A model generated the notes under the pieces. That model worked only from the letters and a program-made list of their open reading frames with translations. It did not search any database and was not told the DNA's origin. From CAZGUH01 sp964529005 (GTDB lineage Bacteria; Actinomycetota; Acidimicrobiia; Acidimicrobiales; Ilumatobacteraceae): a stretch of DNA of 64,000 nt. Made by a program: the position numbers and the translations under genes. This document shows positions 41,701 to 49,858 of this stretch, one piece after another; the stretch's first letter is position 1, and each line of letters starts with the position of its first letter. The stretch spans positions 17,007 to 81,006 of the forward strand of contig CAZGUH010000012.1 of assembly GCA_964529005.1 (NCBI GenBank), read 5' to 3'.

Positions 41701-42753
41701 ATGCGTGCGTGCTGGGTGGAACAGCCCGGGCGGATCGACGGTCATCCGTTGCGGTTCGGGCGTCGCGCTGTGCCGAGCGCGGGGCCGGACGATCTGCTGG
41801 TGGAGATCGAAGCGAGCGGTGTGTGCCGGACGGATCTGCACCTCGCCGAAGGCGACCTCTCCCCGCGCCGGCCAGGCGTGATCCCGGGGCACGAGGTGGT
41901 CGGCCGTGTCGTCGACCAAGGGGCGAACGTCGTGGGCGATCGTCGTGGGCAGCGGGTCGGCATCGCATGGCTGCGCTGGACGTGTGGGGGGTGTCGATAC
42001 TGCCTTCTCGGCCGCGAGAACCTGTGTGAGAACGCACGCTTCACCGGATGGGACGACGACGGAGGGTTCGCCGAGTTCGCCACCGTCGACGCGCGCTTCG
42101 CCTACCCGATTCCGGACGAGCTGGATGCTGTCAGCGTGGCTCCGCTCCTGTGCTCCGGCATCATCGGCTATCGAGCGCTGCGTCGTGCCGACCTTCCTCC
42201 GAACGGCCGTCTGGGCATCTACGGCTTCGGCGCCTCGGCGCACATCACCGCGCAGATCGCGCTCCACCTGGGCGCGCGGGTGCACGTCCTGACGCGCTCG
42301 GAGAACGCGCGCCGGCTCGCTCTCGAGCTGGGCTGCCATTCGGCCGGCAGCACCTCCGAAGGTCCGCCCGAGCCGTTGGACTCGGCGATTCTCTTCGCTC
42401 CCGCGGGTGGGCTGGTGCCGATCGCATTGCGCGCCCTCGACCGCGGCGGAACCCTCGCCATCGCCGGCATCCACTTGAGCGACATCCCGCCGATCGACTA
42501 CGCCGCCGAGCTGTTCAACGAGCGCCAGATCCGCAGCGTGACCGCCAACACCCGCTCGGACGGGCACGAACTGCTCGCCTTGGCGCAGAGCATCCCGCTG
42601 CGGGTGCGGACCACCGTCTACGCATTGGACGAGGCGCACCGCGCGTTGCGCGACCTGGCCGGGGATGATCTGGTCGGCGCAGCTGTCCTCGTGCCGACCA
42701 TGGAGACGACGGCGACCACGGAGTCCAGCGAGGCGCCCGGACAAGGTTCTTGA
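41701..42753 (+). CDS. Zinc-dependent alcohol dehydrogenase (AdhA-like)
   Basis: 350 residues. Catalytic zinc ligands: Cys in SGVCRTDLHLAEG and HE in IPGHEVVGRV, plus a later cysteine at PLLCSG. The structural zinc lobe is CGGCRYCLLGRENLCEN with four cysteines. The nucleotide-binding turn is GIYGFGASAHITAQIA. The order matches the TIGR02822-type zinc ADH family also found in mycobacteria (AdhA). Substrate not known. It follows the Fic gene but has its own apparent promoter. The last about 20 residues are a low-complexity Thr/Ser tail. Confidence 0.88.
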   Translation: MRACWVEQPGRIDGHPLRFGRRAVPSAGPDDLLVEIEASGVCRTDLHLAEGDLSPRRPGVIPGHEVVGRVVDQGANVVGDRRGQRVGIAWLRWTCGGCRYCLLGRENLCENARFTGWDDDGGFAEFATVDARFAYPIPDELDAVSVAPLLCSGIIGYRALRRADLPPNGRLGIYGFGASAHITAQIALHLGARVHVLTRSENARRLALELGCHSAGSTSEGPPEPLDSAILFAPAGGLVPIALRALDRGGTLAIAGIHLSDIPPIDYAAELFNERQIRSVTANTRSDGHELLALAQSIPLRVRTTVYALDEAHRALRDLAGDDLVGAAVLVPTMETTATTESSEAPGQGS

Positions 42754-42878
42754 GCCATGGCGGCCTGACGACGGACGGCTCAACCCTCCGTGGTCGGGCG
42801 CCGATACGTGGGCTGCGGGTTCGTTCGGTCGTGGCGGGCGGGCGCGCGGCGTGTCAACAGATCTACGGAGGTGGCTGG

Positions 42879-43484
42879 GTGAGGGTGTTGCGAACGGCGA
42901 CGATCGTGATGAGCGGACTCGTGGCGGTCGCGGCCTGTGGCGGTGGCGACGACGGGCCTGTCGCGGCGGACAGCACGACCGCGGGGCAGTCCTCGACCGC
43001 GGGGCAATCCTCGGCCGCCGACGGAGTGTGGAGCGGGGAGACCGAGCAAGGCACGCTGTTGTCGGCGGAGCTGTGGGTCGACCCCGCCGCTGACACGGCG
43101 CTGGCGGCGTTCGACGAGTACCGCGCGATGATCAGCGCCCCAGAGGTTGCGTACGTCCGTGTCGTCGCGGACAACAGCGACGGCGATGCCGACGACACCG
43201 GGCGCTTCTTCACGTTCACCGACGGCGGCGGCGACATCTTCGCCGACGACGTGGTCACCAGCACGTTCTTGTGCTCGACGCTCAGCACCGACTGGGTCCC
43301 GCCATCGGACGCGTCCCAAGACGTCATCGACGCCTACGCGGCCTTGTACAACGGGCCGTGCGCCACGAGCACGCTGATGGTCCCCGTTCCGGCGGGCGAA
43401 TCGGTCACCTACTACCTGGTGGTCGACGAACGGCCGGCGTTCGAGCGAATCTTCGCCGGAGCGGGCAACGAGCTCAGCAACTGA
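42879..43484 (+). CDS. Putative lipoprotein of unknown function
   Basis: 201 residues from GTG 42879, with GGAGG 7 bases upstream. MRVLRTATIVMSGLVAVAAC is a lipoprotein signal with lipobox VAAC; the mature protein begins CGGGDDG. A repeated TAGQSS linker follows. The body is acidic and beta-rich (ELWVDPAADTALAAFDEYR, VVADNSDGDADDTGRFFTF) with two further cysteines that could form a disulfide. I do not recognise the family. Its stop overlaps the stop of the opposing chloride channel gene. Confidence 0.7.
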   Translation: MRVLRTATIVMSGLVAVAACGGGDDGPVAADSTTAGQSSTAGQSSAADGVWSGETEQGTLLSAELWVDPAADTALAAFDEYRAMISAPEVAYVRVVADNSDGDADDTGRFFTFTDGGGDIFADDVVTSTFLCSTLSTDWVPPSDASQDVIDAYAALYNGPCATSTLMVPVPAGESVTYYLVVDERPAFERIFAGAGNELSN

Positions 43485-43486
43485 GC
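43472..43486. terminator. Small hairpin spanning two convergent stop codons
   Basis: GCTCAG-CAA-CTGAGC is a perfect 6-bp stem with a 3-base loop. It contains both the TGA of the lipoprotein gene and the TGA of the opposing ClC gene. Weak evidence for a bidirectional terminator. Confidence 0.3.
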
Positions 43487-44805
43487 CGCTCGTCGGCGTC
43501 CGCTGGCGGCAGCGTCGGGTGGGCTTGATACTCGGTGATGGACGACTGGCCCATCACGAGCTCGGCGGCGACGGCGGCGATCAGCCCGGGGACGACGAAC
43601 GCGGGGCGGCCCGTGGTCTCGGCGACGAACATGACGCTTGCCAGCGGGACGCGATAGCCGGCGCCGAGGAAAGCGGCGATGCCGATCACGATGAACAGGC
43701 CCATGTCGGCGTCGTTGACCAGATCCCCGACGGCCGCTCCGGTGAGCGAGCCGGCGACCACGAGCGGGATGAACAAACCGCCCACACCGCCGCCGGCGAC
43801 GGTGGCGGCGGTCGCGACACATCGCACGATCAACAGCGCGACGAGCACCCAGACGGACCGGTCGGGTTCTCGTATCCAGTCGAGGAGCCGGTAGCCCGAG
43901 CCGAGGACGAGGGTGTCGTCCGTCAGCGCGTGGCCGACCGCCACGAGCCCCGCGATCATCGCTCCGGCGACGACGGTGGCGACGAAGGCATGTGATTGGT
44001 TCGCGACCTTCTTCGCCCGGCGCAGCAGCCAGCCGAAGATGCGTGCTCCGACTCCACAGATCACGCCGAGAGCGGCCACGCCTGCGAGGTCACGGAAGCT
44101 GAAGTCGGGTGCGCCCTGCACCGGGAACAGCCGTTCCGTGCCGTTGATGGCCGCGAACACGAGGTAGCTCGTCGCGCTCGCGACGAGCGCCGGCAGCAGC
44201 ATGCGCCGAGCCAGGTCGCCGCGGTACGGCACCTCGAGAGCGAAGACCGCGCCGGTGGCGGGAGCCTTGAAGATCGCGGCGACCCCAGCGGCCGCGCCGG
44301 CAACGAGCAGGACGCGGCGGTCGGACTCGCGGAACGTGCGCGCGAACCGCCGCTGGACGTTGGAGCCGATCGTCGCGCCGGCGTAGAGCGACGGTCCTTC
44401 GAGACCCATCGGAGCGCCGCTTCCGAGCGTGGCGACCGCTGCAAGCATCCGTCCCGCCATCGCCCGCCAGGTGAGGCGATGTCGAGGTTGATGGAAGGCG
44501 CGGAGGTACTCGTCCGACGTCGCAGGCGACGCGCGGCCGCCGACGGTGCGTCTGAGCGAGAACGCGACGATCAGGCCCACGGCAGGCAAGAACGCCATCA
44601 CCGCGCTGGGCAGCTCGAGGACGCGCTCGAACGTGACCTCGACGACCAGCCGATCGAACACGGCGACCACCAGCCCGGTCGCGACGCCGGTGATCGCCGC
44701 CATGAGGACGACCTCGTGGGATCGCCGCGCCAAGGCGCGCAGCTCTGCTCGACGGTGTTCCGGGAACAGTCGGCTCGTGCTGGTCACGACCAGCCGAGCT
44801 TCCAT
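43474..44805 (-). CDS. clcA: ClC-family chloride channel/transporter
   Basis: 443 residues with about ten or more hydrophobic helices. The selectivity-filter loops are present: GSGAPMGLEGPSLYAG, whose Glu in GLEGP is the gating glutamate of Cl-/H+ exchangers, and GGGVGGLFIPLVVAG. AGAAAGVAAIFKAPATGAVFALEV covers the inner half, with one acidic residue near the proton-glutamate position. There are no CBS domains. The start lies 22 bases inside the marR gene, so a MarR regulator probably controls it. It may act in acid or chloride homeostasis. Confidence 0.92.
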   Translation of the reverse strand: MEARLVVTSTSRLFPEHRRAELRALARRSHEVVLMAAITGVATGLVVAVFDRLVVEVTFERVLELPSAVMAFLPAVGLIVAFSLRRTVGGRASPATSDEYLRAFHQPRHRLTWRAMAGRMLAAVATLGSGAPMGLEGPSLYAGATIGSNVQRRFARTFRESDRRVLLVAGAAAGVAAIFKAPATGAVFALEVPYRGDLARRMLLPALVASATSYLVFAAINGTERLFPVQGAPDFSFRDLAGVAALGVICGVGARIFGWLLRRAKKVANQSHAFVATVVAGAMIAGLVAVGHALTDDTLVLGSGYRLLDWIREPDRSVWVLVALLIVRCVATAATVAGGGVGGLFIPLVVAGSLTGAAVGDLVNDADMGLFIVIGIAAFLGAGYRVPLASVMFVAETTGRPAFVVPGLIAAVAAELVMGQSSITEYQAHPTLPPADADERLSC

Positions 44806-45251
44806 GCCTCGGAGACCTCGCCTGCGGCCTGCGCAAAGGCGTTCATGGCGTCGATCGCCGGCTGCCGAAGGTCGGCGGGGATGCGGGCGACGATCTCGCG
44901 GATCTCCCGCCGCCGGACGGCGCTGACGTCGTCCACGATGTTCTGGCCGCGCGGGAGAAGGGTGATCGAGGTCTCGCGCCGGTTGCCGCGATCGACGGAC
45001 CGGCGAACGAGCTTCAGATCGACCAGCCGATCACACAGCCGTGTCGCCGTGGATCGGTGGATGCCGAGCACCGCCGCCAGCTCGCCGACGTGGAGCGGTC
45101 CCTTGGTGGCGAGGACCACGAGCGCCCGGTACTGCACGAGCGTGACCTCCGCGTCGACGCCGGCCAACGATCTCGCCGCCACACCCACGAGCGCCCGTGA
45201 CGAGATGAGCAACGCCTCGGCGAGTTCCGTTGCGTCGTCTGCGCGAGCCAC
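44784..45251 (-). CDS. MarR-family transcriptional regulator
   Basis: 155 residues from GTG 45251. The winged helix reads VTLVQYRALVVLATKGPLHV, GELAAVLGIHRSTATRLCDR (recognition helix) and LVRRSVDRGNRRETSITLLP (wing). Flanking helices provide dimerisation. It overlaps clcA by 22 bases and forms an operon with it. Its promoter holds a palindrome suitable for autoregulation. No cysteine-based sensor is apparent. Confidence 0.9.
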   Translation of the reverse strand: MARADDATELAEALLISSRALVGVAARSLAGVDAEVTLVQYRALVVLATKGPLHVGELAAVLGIHRSTATRLCDRLVDLKLVRRSVDRGNRRETSITLLPRGQNIVDDVSAVRRREIREIVARIPADLRQPAIDAMNAFAQAAGEVSEAWKLGWS

Positions 45252-45257
45252 AGGTGC

Positions 45258-45272
45258 ACTCTACAACTGTTG
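45258..45272 (-). promoter_or_regulatory. Leaderless marR promoter with overlapping palindrome
   Basis: On the minus strand TAGAGT (45263-45258) precedes the GTG by 6 bases, the leaderless arrangement. Directly upstream is CAACAGTTG (45264-45272), a perfect palindrome about its centre, located in the -10/-35 spacer where a MarR dimer would block polymerase. Confidence 0.45.
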
Positions 45273-45380
45273 CTGGCGACACCACTTTCTGACGTCGACC
45301 TCGATGTCGGCGTCGGCCCGCCCGCCGTGACGGCGTGCTCGGCGCACACCGGCACGGCGTGGGGAACGGGCCCTCGTCGG

Positions 45381-46232
45381 TCAGGCTGGTTCGGGCGCCG
45401 CCAGCGTGAGCGCGATCAGCTGGTCGAGCGTCTCCTGCCCCGGTCCCGGCACGTTCGGCTGACCCGCCATCCGCCGCAGCCTCTCGAACCCCTGGGCGAT
45501 CGAGCGGCCGCGCAGGACCGCTCCGTGGGCGGACGCGATGGTGGTCGGCGACATCGACTCGATGCGGTCGACGTGGCGGCCGTAGACCGCCGGGTCGAGC
45601 CACGCGTGCCACGGCGACACGAGGCTGTTGAACAGCGCGAACGAGCCGTCGTACAGATCGCGCGGGACGTCGGATGCTTCGTCGACGGCGCCGATCGTGA
45701 GGGCGGCGAACGAGTCGACCGCCCACATCACCCCTGTGCGTTCGTCGTAGAGTCCGCGCGTCGTCGGTCCGTCGAAGATCGGCGGCCGGAACAGGTGCAG
45801 GGTGCGGTCGCCGACGTCGAAGGCGTCGCCGACGTCGAGCCACACCTGGCGGTCGATCGCCAGCTCGCCGGGGCGATCCGCACGCATCCGCTCGTTGGTG
45901 AAGAAGTTGACGACGACGGTCGCGTTGGGCGCCAGATCCAGCAGCGGGACCAGGTTGCCGACGTGGTCACCGTCGTCGTGCGACAGGAAGATCCACCGGA
46001 TGTCCGCGGGGTCGAGCAGCGACGTCACCGACTCCAGCCACTGCTCACGGAACAGCGGCGCGCCGGTGTCGACGACGACGGGTTGCTCGCTGAGGATCAC
46101 CATCGAGTTGAGATAGACGAACGTACCGGGCTCGGCGGGAAGGAAGCTGGGGATCAGGTACGTGTCGGCGGCGATGCGCTGAGGCGCGGTGGTGTGCGGA
46201 GCGACGGGCGCGTCGAGGTCGAGGATGGTCAT
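45381..46232 (-). CDS. Metallo-beta-lactamase-fold hydrolase, flavodiiron-like
   Basis: 283 residues from ATG 46232, preceded by AAAGG. VYLNSMVILSEQPVVVDTGA opens the fold. The metal motif is FLSHDDGDHVGN (H-x-D-x-D-H), close to the diiron type of flavodiiron proteins rather than the zinc HxHxDH type. Later ligands are in MWAVDSFAAL and ASAHGAVLRG. There is no flavodoxin domain. The substrate is unknown. The VOC gene lies upstream on the same strand, with a 75-base gap. Confidence 0.8.
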   Translation of the reverse strand: MTILDLDAPVAPHTTAPQRIAADTYLIPSFLPAEPGTFVYLNSMVILSEQPVVVDTGAPLFREQWLESVTSLLDPADIRWIFLSHDDGDHVGNLVPLLDLAPNATVVVNFFTNERMRADRPGELAIDRQVWLDVGDAFDVGDRTLHLFRPPIFDGPTTRGLYDERTGVMWAVDSFAALTIGAVDEASDVPRDLYDGSFALFNSLVSPWHAWLDPAVYGRHVDRIESMSPTTIASAHGAVLRGRSIAQGFERLRRMAGQPNVPGPGQETLDQLIALTLAAPEPA

Positions 46233-46307
46233 GGGAGTTGCCTTTCTGTGATGGGTGGTTGGTTTGGAGGTGGTCGGATTCGACCGGGGCCGTCTGGCAT
46301 CGAGGCG

Positions 46308-46742
46308 TCAGGCGGCGGGTGGGGAGAACAGCTCGAGCTGGACGTTGTCGGGGTCGCGGAACACGAGCACCGACCCGTAGAACTCGTCCGCGATCGGTGA
46401 TTGGGTGAGCGCCGTGTCGGCCACGTCGGCGCGTACGACCCCGTTCGCTTCCAGGTGTGCTTGCCAGGCCTCGAGATCAGCGCGGGTCGGCACGGCGAAG
46501 CCGACGTGGTCCAACCCGGTCACCGTCTCGGCGAAGTGGGCGCCGTCGTTTCGGTCGTGGCGATGGAGCACGAGCACGAGTTCCATCGCGTCGTCGGCGA
46601 GCAGCTTGCCGACGCCCCCTTCGTGGGGCGCGTCCAATCGGTGCTCGATCCCGAAGACGCGCTCGTACCAGGCGACGCTGGCATCGAGGTCGGTGACGGT
46701 GATGGCGACGTGGTGCAGGCGGGGCGCGACGGGTGAAGGCAT
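46308..46742 (-). CDS. VOC-family (glyoxalase/dioxygenase-fold) protein
   Basis: 144 residues from ATG 46742, with AGGAG 7 bases upstream. Paired beta-alpha-beta-beta-beta modules: LHHVAITVTDLDASVAWYERVFG and TGLDHVGFAVPTRADLEAW, ending VFRDPDNVQLELFSPP. Metal-ligand positions (His near residue 11, His near 78, Glu near 137) are conserved. The family covers glyoxalase I, dioxygenases and resistance proteins, and this member is not assignable. It may share a transcript with the metallo-hydrolase. Confidence 0.85.
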   Translation of the reverse strand: MPSPVAPRLHHVAITVTDLDASVAWYERVFGIEHRLDAPHEGGVGKLLADDAMELVLVLHRHDRNDGAHFAETVTGLDHVGFAVPTRADLEAWQAHLEANGVVRADVADTALTQSPIADEFYGSVLVFRDPDNVQLELFSPPAA

Positions 46743-46799
46743 CGGTGTCTCCTGTTCGTGCTGATGGTCGTGTCGGGTGGTGAGGCGAGCGATGTGCTG

Positions 46800-47408
46800 T
46801 CAGCGACGCCTGCCGCGTGCTCGCTTCGCGCGGCAGTGGCTGATGAACATCTCGACGACGTCGTCGACGAGGTCGATCCATCGATGACCACCGGGATCGT
46901 TCGACACCTGTTGGTCGACCAATCCGGTGTTGAGCGCCGTCCACATGTCGAGGTGGCGCGGGTCGTCGATGCCGGCGTCGGCCAAGCGTTGCCGCGTCGC
47001 GGCGAGCGCCTGCTGTGCCGGCTCGTACGCTTCGGGCGTCGGCTGGAAACCGGGGATCGTGCGCTGGAACAGCAGCTGGTACCGCGCCACGTCGCTGGTG
47101 CAGAAGTCGAGGAAGCGGCGCATTCCCTCGGCCAGCGCGGCCTCAGGGTCGGGGGCCGCGGACGGCCGCGTCATCCACTCGGTGAACTCCGTGGCGGCGC
47201 GCCGGAACATCGCGTCGTAGATCGCGAACTTGGAGTCGAAGTAGGCGTACACCGTGGGCGTCGTGATGCCGGCCTCTTTGGCCAACTCACGAAGCGACAA
47301 GCCAGCGAGCCCTTCGGCGCGTACGAGTCGCCACGCGGCGTCGACGACCGACTCGTGCGCCGCTCGGCGCTTCGCCTCTCGCCAGCCGGCCGCTTCGTTG
47401 TACGTCAT
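46800..47408 (-). CDS. TetR-family transcriptional regulator
   Basis: 202 residues from ATG 47408. The N-terminal helix-turn-helix reads SVVDAAWRLVRAEGLAGLSL, RELAKEAGITTPTVYAYFDS and KFAIYDAMFRR. The remaining helices form the ligand-binding domain, including a TetR_C-type pattern FTEWMTRPSAAPDPEAALAE. It is divergent from the DUF5996 gene and upstream, on the same strand, of the VOC and metallo-hydrolase genes. Any of these may be its targets. Confidence 0.9.
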   Translation of the reverse strand: MTYNEAAGWREAKRRAAHESVVDAAWRLVRAEGLAGLSLRELAKEAGITTPTVYAYFDSKFAIYDAMFRRAATEFTEWMTRPSAAPDPEAALAEGMRRFLDFCTSDVARYQLLFQRTIPGFQPTPEAYEPAQQALAATRQRLADAGIDDPRHLDMWTALNTGLVDQQVSNDPGGHRWIDLVDDVVEMFISHCRAKRARGRRR

Positions 47409-47421
47409 GAAGCTAAATTTA
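47409..47421 (-). promoter_or_regulatory. AT-rich tetR promoter with TAAATTTA palindrome
   Basis: TAAATT on the minus strand (47421-47416) lies 7 bases before the tetR ATG, another leaderless pattern. It forms part of the perfect palindrome TAAATTTA (47414-47421). The 130-base divergent gap is notably AT-richer than its surroundings and would serve both genes. Confidence 0.4.
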
Positions 47422-47538
47422 TACAGCGTGAAGATTTCTGTCAACGGCGTAAAGAGGAGATTCTGTCTGTCGACCACACACCCCGGTCGCGAGTGCAAGC
47501 ATGAGGACGTGGCCGACCGGTCCGAGGAGGAGCGCGCC

Positions 47539-48471
47539 GTGGCGATGACCGATGTTCGAGGATGGCCGTCGATCCCGGTCGCTGCGTGGGAGGACACGCG
47601 CGACACGCTCCAGCTCTACCTCCAGGTGGTCGGCAAGGTCCGCATGGTCAACGAGCCCGCGCTGAACCATTGGTGGAACGTCCCGCTGTATGTCTCGGCG
47701 CGCGGCCTCACGACGTCGTTGGTGCCGCACCCGACGGGCCCGTCGTTCCAGATCGACGTCGACTTCGTCGACCACCGGCTCGACATCGCGACGGTCGCGG
47801 GCGAGCATCGGACGCTCGACCTCGTGCCTCGCCCGGTCGCCGACTTCTACGCGGCGACGATGCAGATGCTCGACGAGCTCGGGCTCTCCACCGAGATCTG
47901 GCCGATGCCGGTCGAGATCCCGGGGGCGATCGCGTTCGACTCCGATCGCGCGCACGCCAGCTACGACCGCGACGCGGTGCATCGCTTCTGGCTCGCGCTG
48001 GTGCAGATGACGCGCGTGTTCGACGTGTTCCGCGGCCGGTTCGTCGGCAAGTCGAGCCCCGTCCACCTGTTCTGGGGCGCCCTCGACCTGGCGTCGACGC
48101 GCTTCTCCGGCAGGACGGCGCCACCGCATCCCGGCGGCGCGCCGAACTGCGGCCCGCACGTCATGTGGGAGGCGTATTCGCACGAGGTGAGCAGCTGCGG
48201 CTACTGGCCGGGCCCGCCCGGGGAAGAAGGCGTCTTCTACTCCTACGCCTATCCGGAGCCGACGGGCTACCGCGATGCTTCCATCACTGCTGCGGGCGCC
48301 CGCTGGGACGACGAACTCGGCGAGTTCGTCCTGCCCTACGAGTTGGTCCGCACCGCCGCCGACCCCGACGCCGTTCTCCTGGAATTCCTGGAGAGCACGT
48401 ACCGTGCGGCGGCCGTCGCCGCCAACTGGGACCGTGCCGCGCTCGAACGTCACCCAGTCACGCCGGCCTGA
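47539..48471 (+). CDS. DUF5996-family protein
   Basis: 310 residues from GTG 47539, which has GGAGG 8 bases upstream (ATG 47545 is the alternative). The conserved stretch WEDTRDTLQLYLQVVGKVR, NHWWNVPLYVSARGLTTS, FQIDVDFVDHRLDI and EIWPMPVEIPGAIAFDSD identifies the family. Histidine- and tryptophan-rich segments (SPVHLFWGALDL, CGPHVMWEAYSHEVSS) continue to the C terminus. No function is established for the family. The gene is divergent from tetR and converges with padR, overlapping it by 14 bases. Confidence 0.75.
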   Translation: MAMTDVRGWPSIPVAAWEDTRDTLQLYLQVVGKVRMVNEPALNHWWNVPLYVSARGLTTSLVPHPTGPSFQIDVDFVDHRLDIATVAGEHRTLDLVPRPVADFYAATMQMLDELGLSTEIWPMPVEIPGAIAFDSDRAHASYDRDAVHRFWLALVQMTRVFDVFRGRFVGKSSPVHLFWGALDLASTRFSGRTAPPHPGGAPNCGPHVMWEAYSHEVSSCGYWPGPPGEEGVFYSYAYPEPTGYRDASITAAGARWDDELGEFVLPYELVRTAADPDAVLLEFLESTYRAAAVAANWDRAALERHPVTPA

Positions 48472-49003
48472 TCGAGGTCCCCGAACTCCAGCGCGGACAG
48501 CGTTCGAGGAAGCGGAGCGCGGCAGCTGCAGACTCCCTCCGCCAGAGGTGAACGATGTCGGCGTCGTCGCCGTTCGCGTCGAGGGCGGCGAGGAACTCGG
48601 TGATGCGGGCGTGTTGGGCATCGAGTGTGTCGGTGATGTCGATGCCGTTCCCGGCGGCGAGGACGATCTTGAGCAACAGCTCACTGCGTAGATCACGCAA
48701 ATGGCGCACCGGCGTGTGGAGCCAGCGGCGGAACTGGGCTCGGCCGCGGCGGGTGGCGGTGAGGATCGTGCGGCTGCCGCCGGCGATGCCGGGCTCCTCG
48801 GCGATCGGCTCGATCAGGCCGCGGCTGGCGAGCTGGTCGAGCGACCGGTACGTGAGGGCTCGGGACAGGGACCAGATCCGGCCGATGTTGGCGTCGGGTT
48901 TGAGGCGCGCGGCGATGGCGAAGCCGTGGGTGGGCGCCTCGTAGAGGATCCCCAGGCACGCCCATTCGCCGAGCAGCAGATCGTTGGCATCTGTCCGTGC
49001 CAT
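48458..49003 (-). CDS. PadR-family transcriptional regulator
   Basis: 181 residues from ATG 49003. The N-terminal winged helix begins LLLGEWACLGILYEAPTHGF and includes ALTYRSLDQLASRGLIEPI with the wing RTILTATRRGRAQFRRWL. A C-terminal helical domain of about 90 residues (SELLLKIVLAAGNGIDITD) follows, as in PadR subfamily 1. It lies downstream of modA, 49 bases away on the same strand. Its target is unknown. Confidence 0.85.
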   Translation of the reverse strand: MARTDANDLLLGEWACLGILYEAPTHGFAIAARLKPDANIGRIWSLSRALTYRSLDQLASRGLIEPIAEEPGIAGGSRTILTATRRGRAQFRRWLHTPVRHLRDLRSELLLKIVLAAGNGIDITDTLDAQHARITEFLAALDANGDDADIVHLWRRESAAAALRFLERCPRWSSGTSIRPA

Positions 49004-49052
49004 GCGCCCCAGTGTGGCGTCTCGCGTCACCGGCTGAAGGGAGCGGCGCTCG

Positions 49053-49808
49053 TCATGGCGAGACGAACCCGTACGACGCGAGGATCGCCTGCCCGGCGTC
49101 GGACAGCACGAAGTCGACGAACAACTGGGCTGCCTGTGGGTTCGGCGCCTCCTTCGTGACGGCGATCGGGTATTCCGCCACCACGTTGACGTCGGCGGGG
49201 ATCTCCACCCCGTCGGCGGCGCCGCCGGCATTGATCACGTCGGTCACGTACACGATCCCGGCGTCGGCCTCACCCAGCGTCACCTTCGACACCACCGCTC
49301 GGACGTTCTCCTCCAACGACTGGAACGCCACCGTCACGCCAGCGTTCTGGAGGACCTGCTCGGCGTAGCGGCCGCACGGCGCCTCGGGCGCGCAGGAGAT
49401 CACGATGAGATCGTCGTCCGCGAGGTCGGCGAGACCGGTGATCTCCTTCGGGTTCCCCGGCTCGACGACGATCTGTGCCCGGTTCGTCGTGAAGACCACC
49501 GGGTCCGACGCGTTGCCGCCGCCGTCGGTCAGCCTCGCCATGTTGTTCAGGTCCGCCGAGGCGAACACGTCCGCGGGCGCCCCCTCACCGATCTGGCTCA
49601 CCAGCTCCGACGAGGCGGCGAAGTTGAACGTGACGCCGGCGTCCGGGTTGGCGGCGGTGAACGCTGTGCCGAGCTCGGTGAACGCATCCGACAACGAGGC
49701 TGCCGCGAACACCGTCACGTCCCCGGCCGTGTCCTCTCCGCCGCACCCCGCCGCGAGGAGGGCGCAGACGGCGAGACCAGCGAGCAGGTGTCGAGCGGCT
49801 CCGCGCAT
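49053..49808 (-). CDS. modA: Molybdate ABC transporter substrate-binding lipoprotein
   Basis: 251 residues from ATG 49808 (GTG 49826 is possible). The lipoprotein signal is LLAGLAVCALLAAGC with the lipobox Cys. Binding-protein blocks: VTVFAAASLSDAFTELG, NFAASSELVSQIGEGAPADV, VFASADLNNMARL, GEADAGIVYVTDV and a C terminus ending FVLSDAGQAILASYGF. ModA binds molybdate or tungstate outside the membrane. No modB or modC is adjacent, so it is an orphan or uses a distant transporter. It follows the molybdenum-enzyme genes on the same strand, consistent with cofactor supply. Confidence 0.92.
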   Translation of the reverse strand: MRGAARHLLAGLAVCALLAAGCGGEDTAGDVTVFAAASLSDAFTELGTAFTAANPDAGVTFNFAASSELVSQIGEGAPADVFASADLNNMARLTDGGGNASDPVVFTTNRAQIVVEPGNPKEITGLADLADDDLIVISCAPEAPCGRYAEQVLQNAGVTVAFQSLEENVRAVVSKVTLGEADAGIVYVTDVINAGGAADGVEIPADVNVVAEYPIAVTKEAPNPQAAQLFVDFVLSDAGQAILASYGFVSP

Positions 49809-49821
49809 CCGACGCACGTTA

Positions 49822-49858
49822 GTCACGTCGTGACGAACGAAACGTCAAGCGCTGACTA
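49822..49858 (-). promoter_or_regulatory. Cluster of GTCA/TGAC inverted repeats upstream of modA
   Basis: GTCACG-T-CGTGAC (49822-49834) is a perfect palindrome. TGACG (49831-49835) also pairs with CGTCA (49843-49847), and GTCA...TGAC recurs at 49845-49857. They fill the gap between the helical partner gene and modA, a suitable place for a molybdate-responsive or other repressor. Confidence 0.4.
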
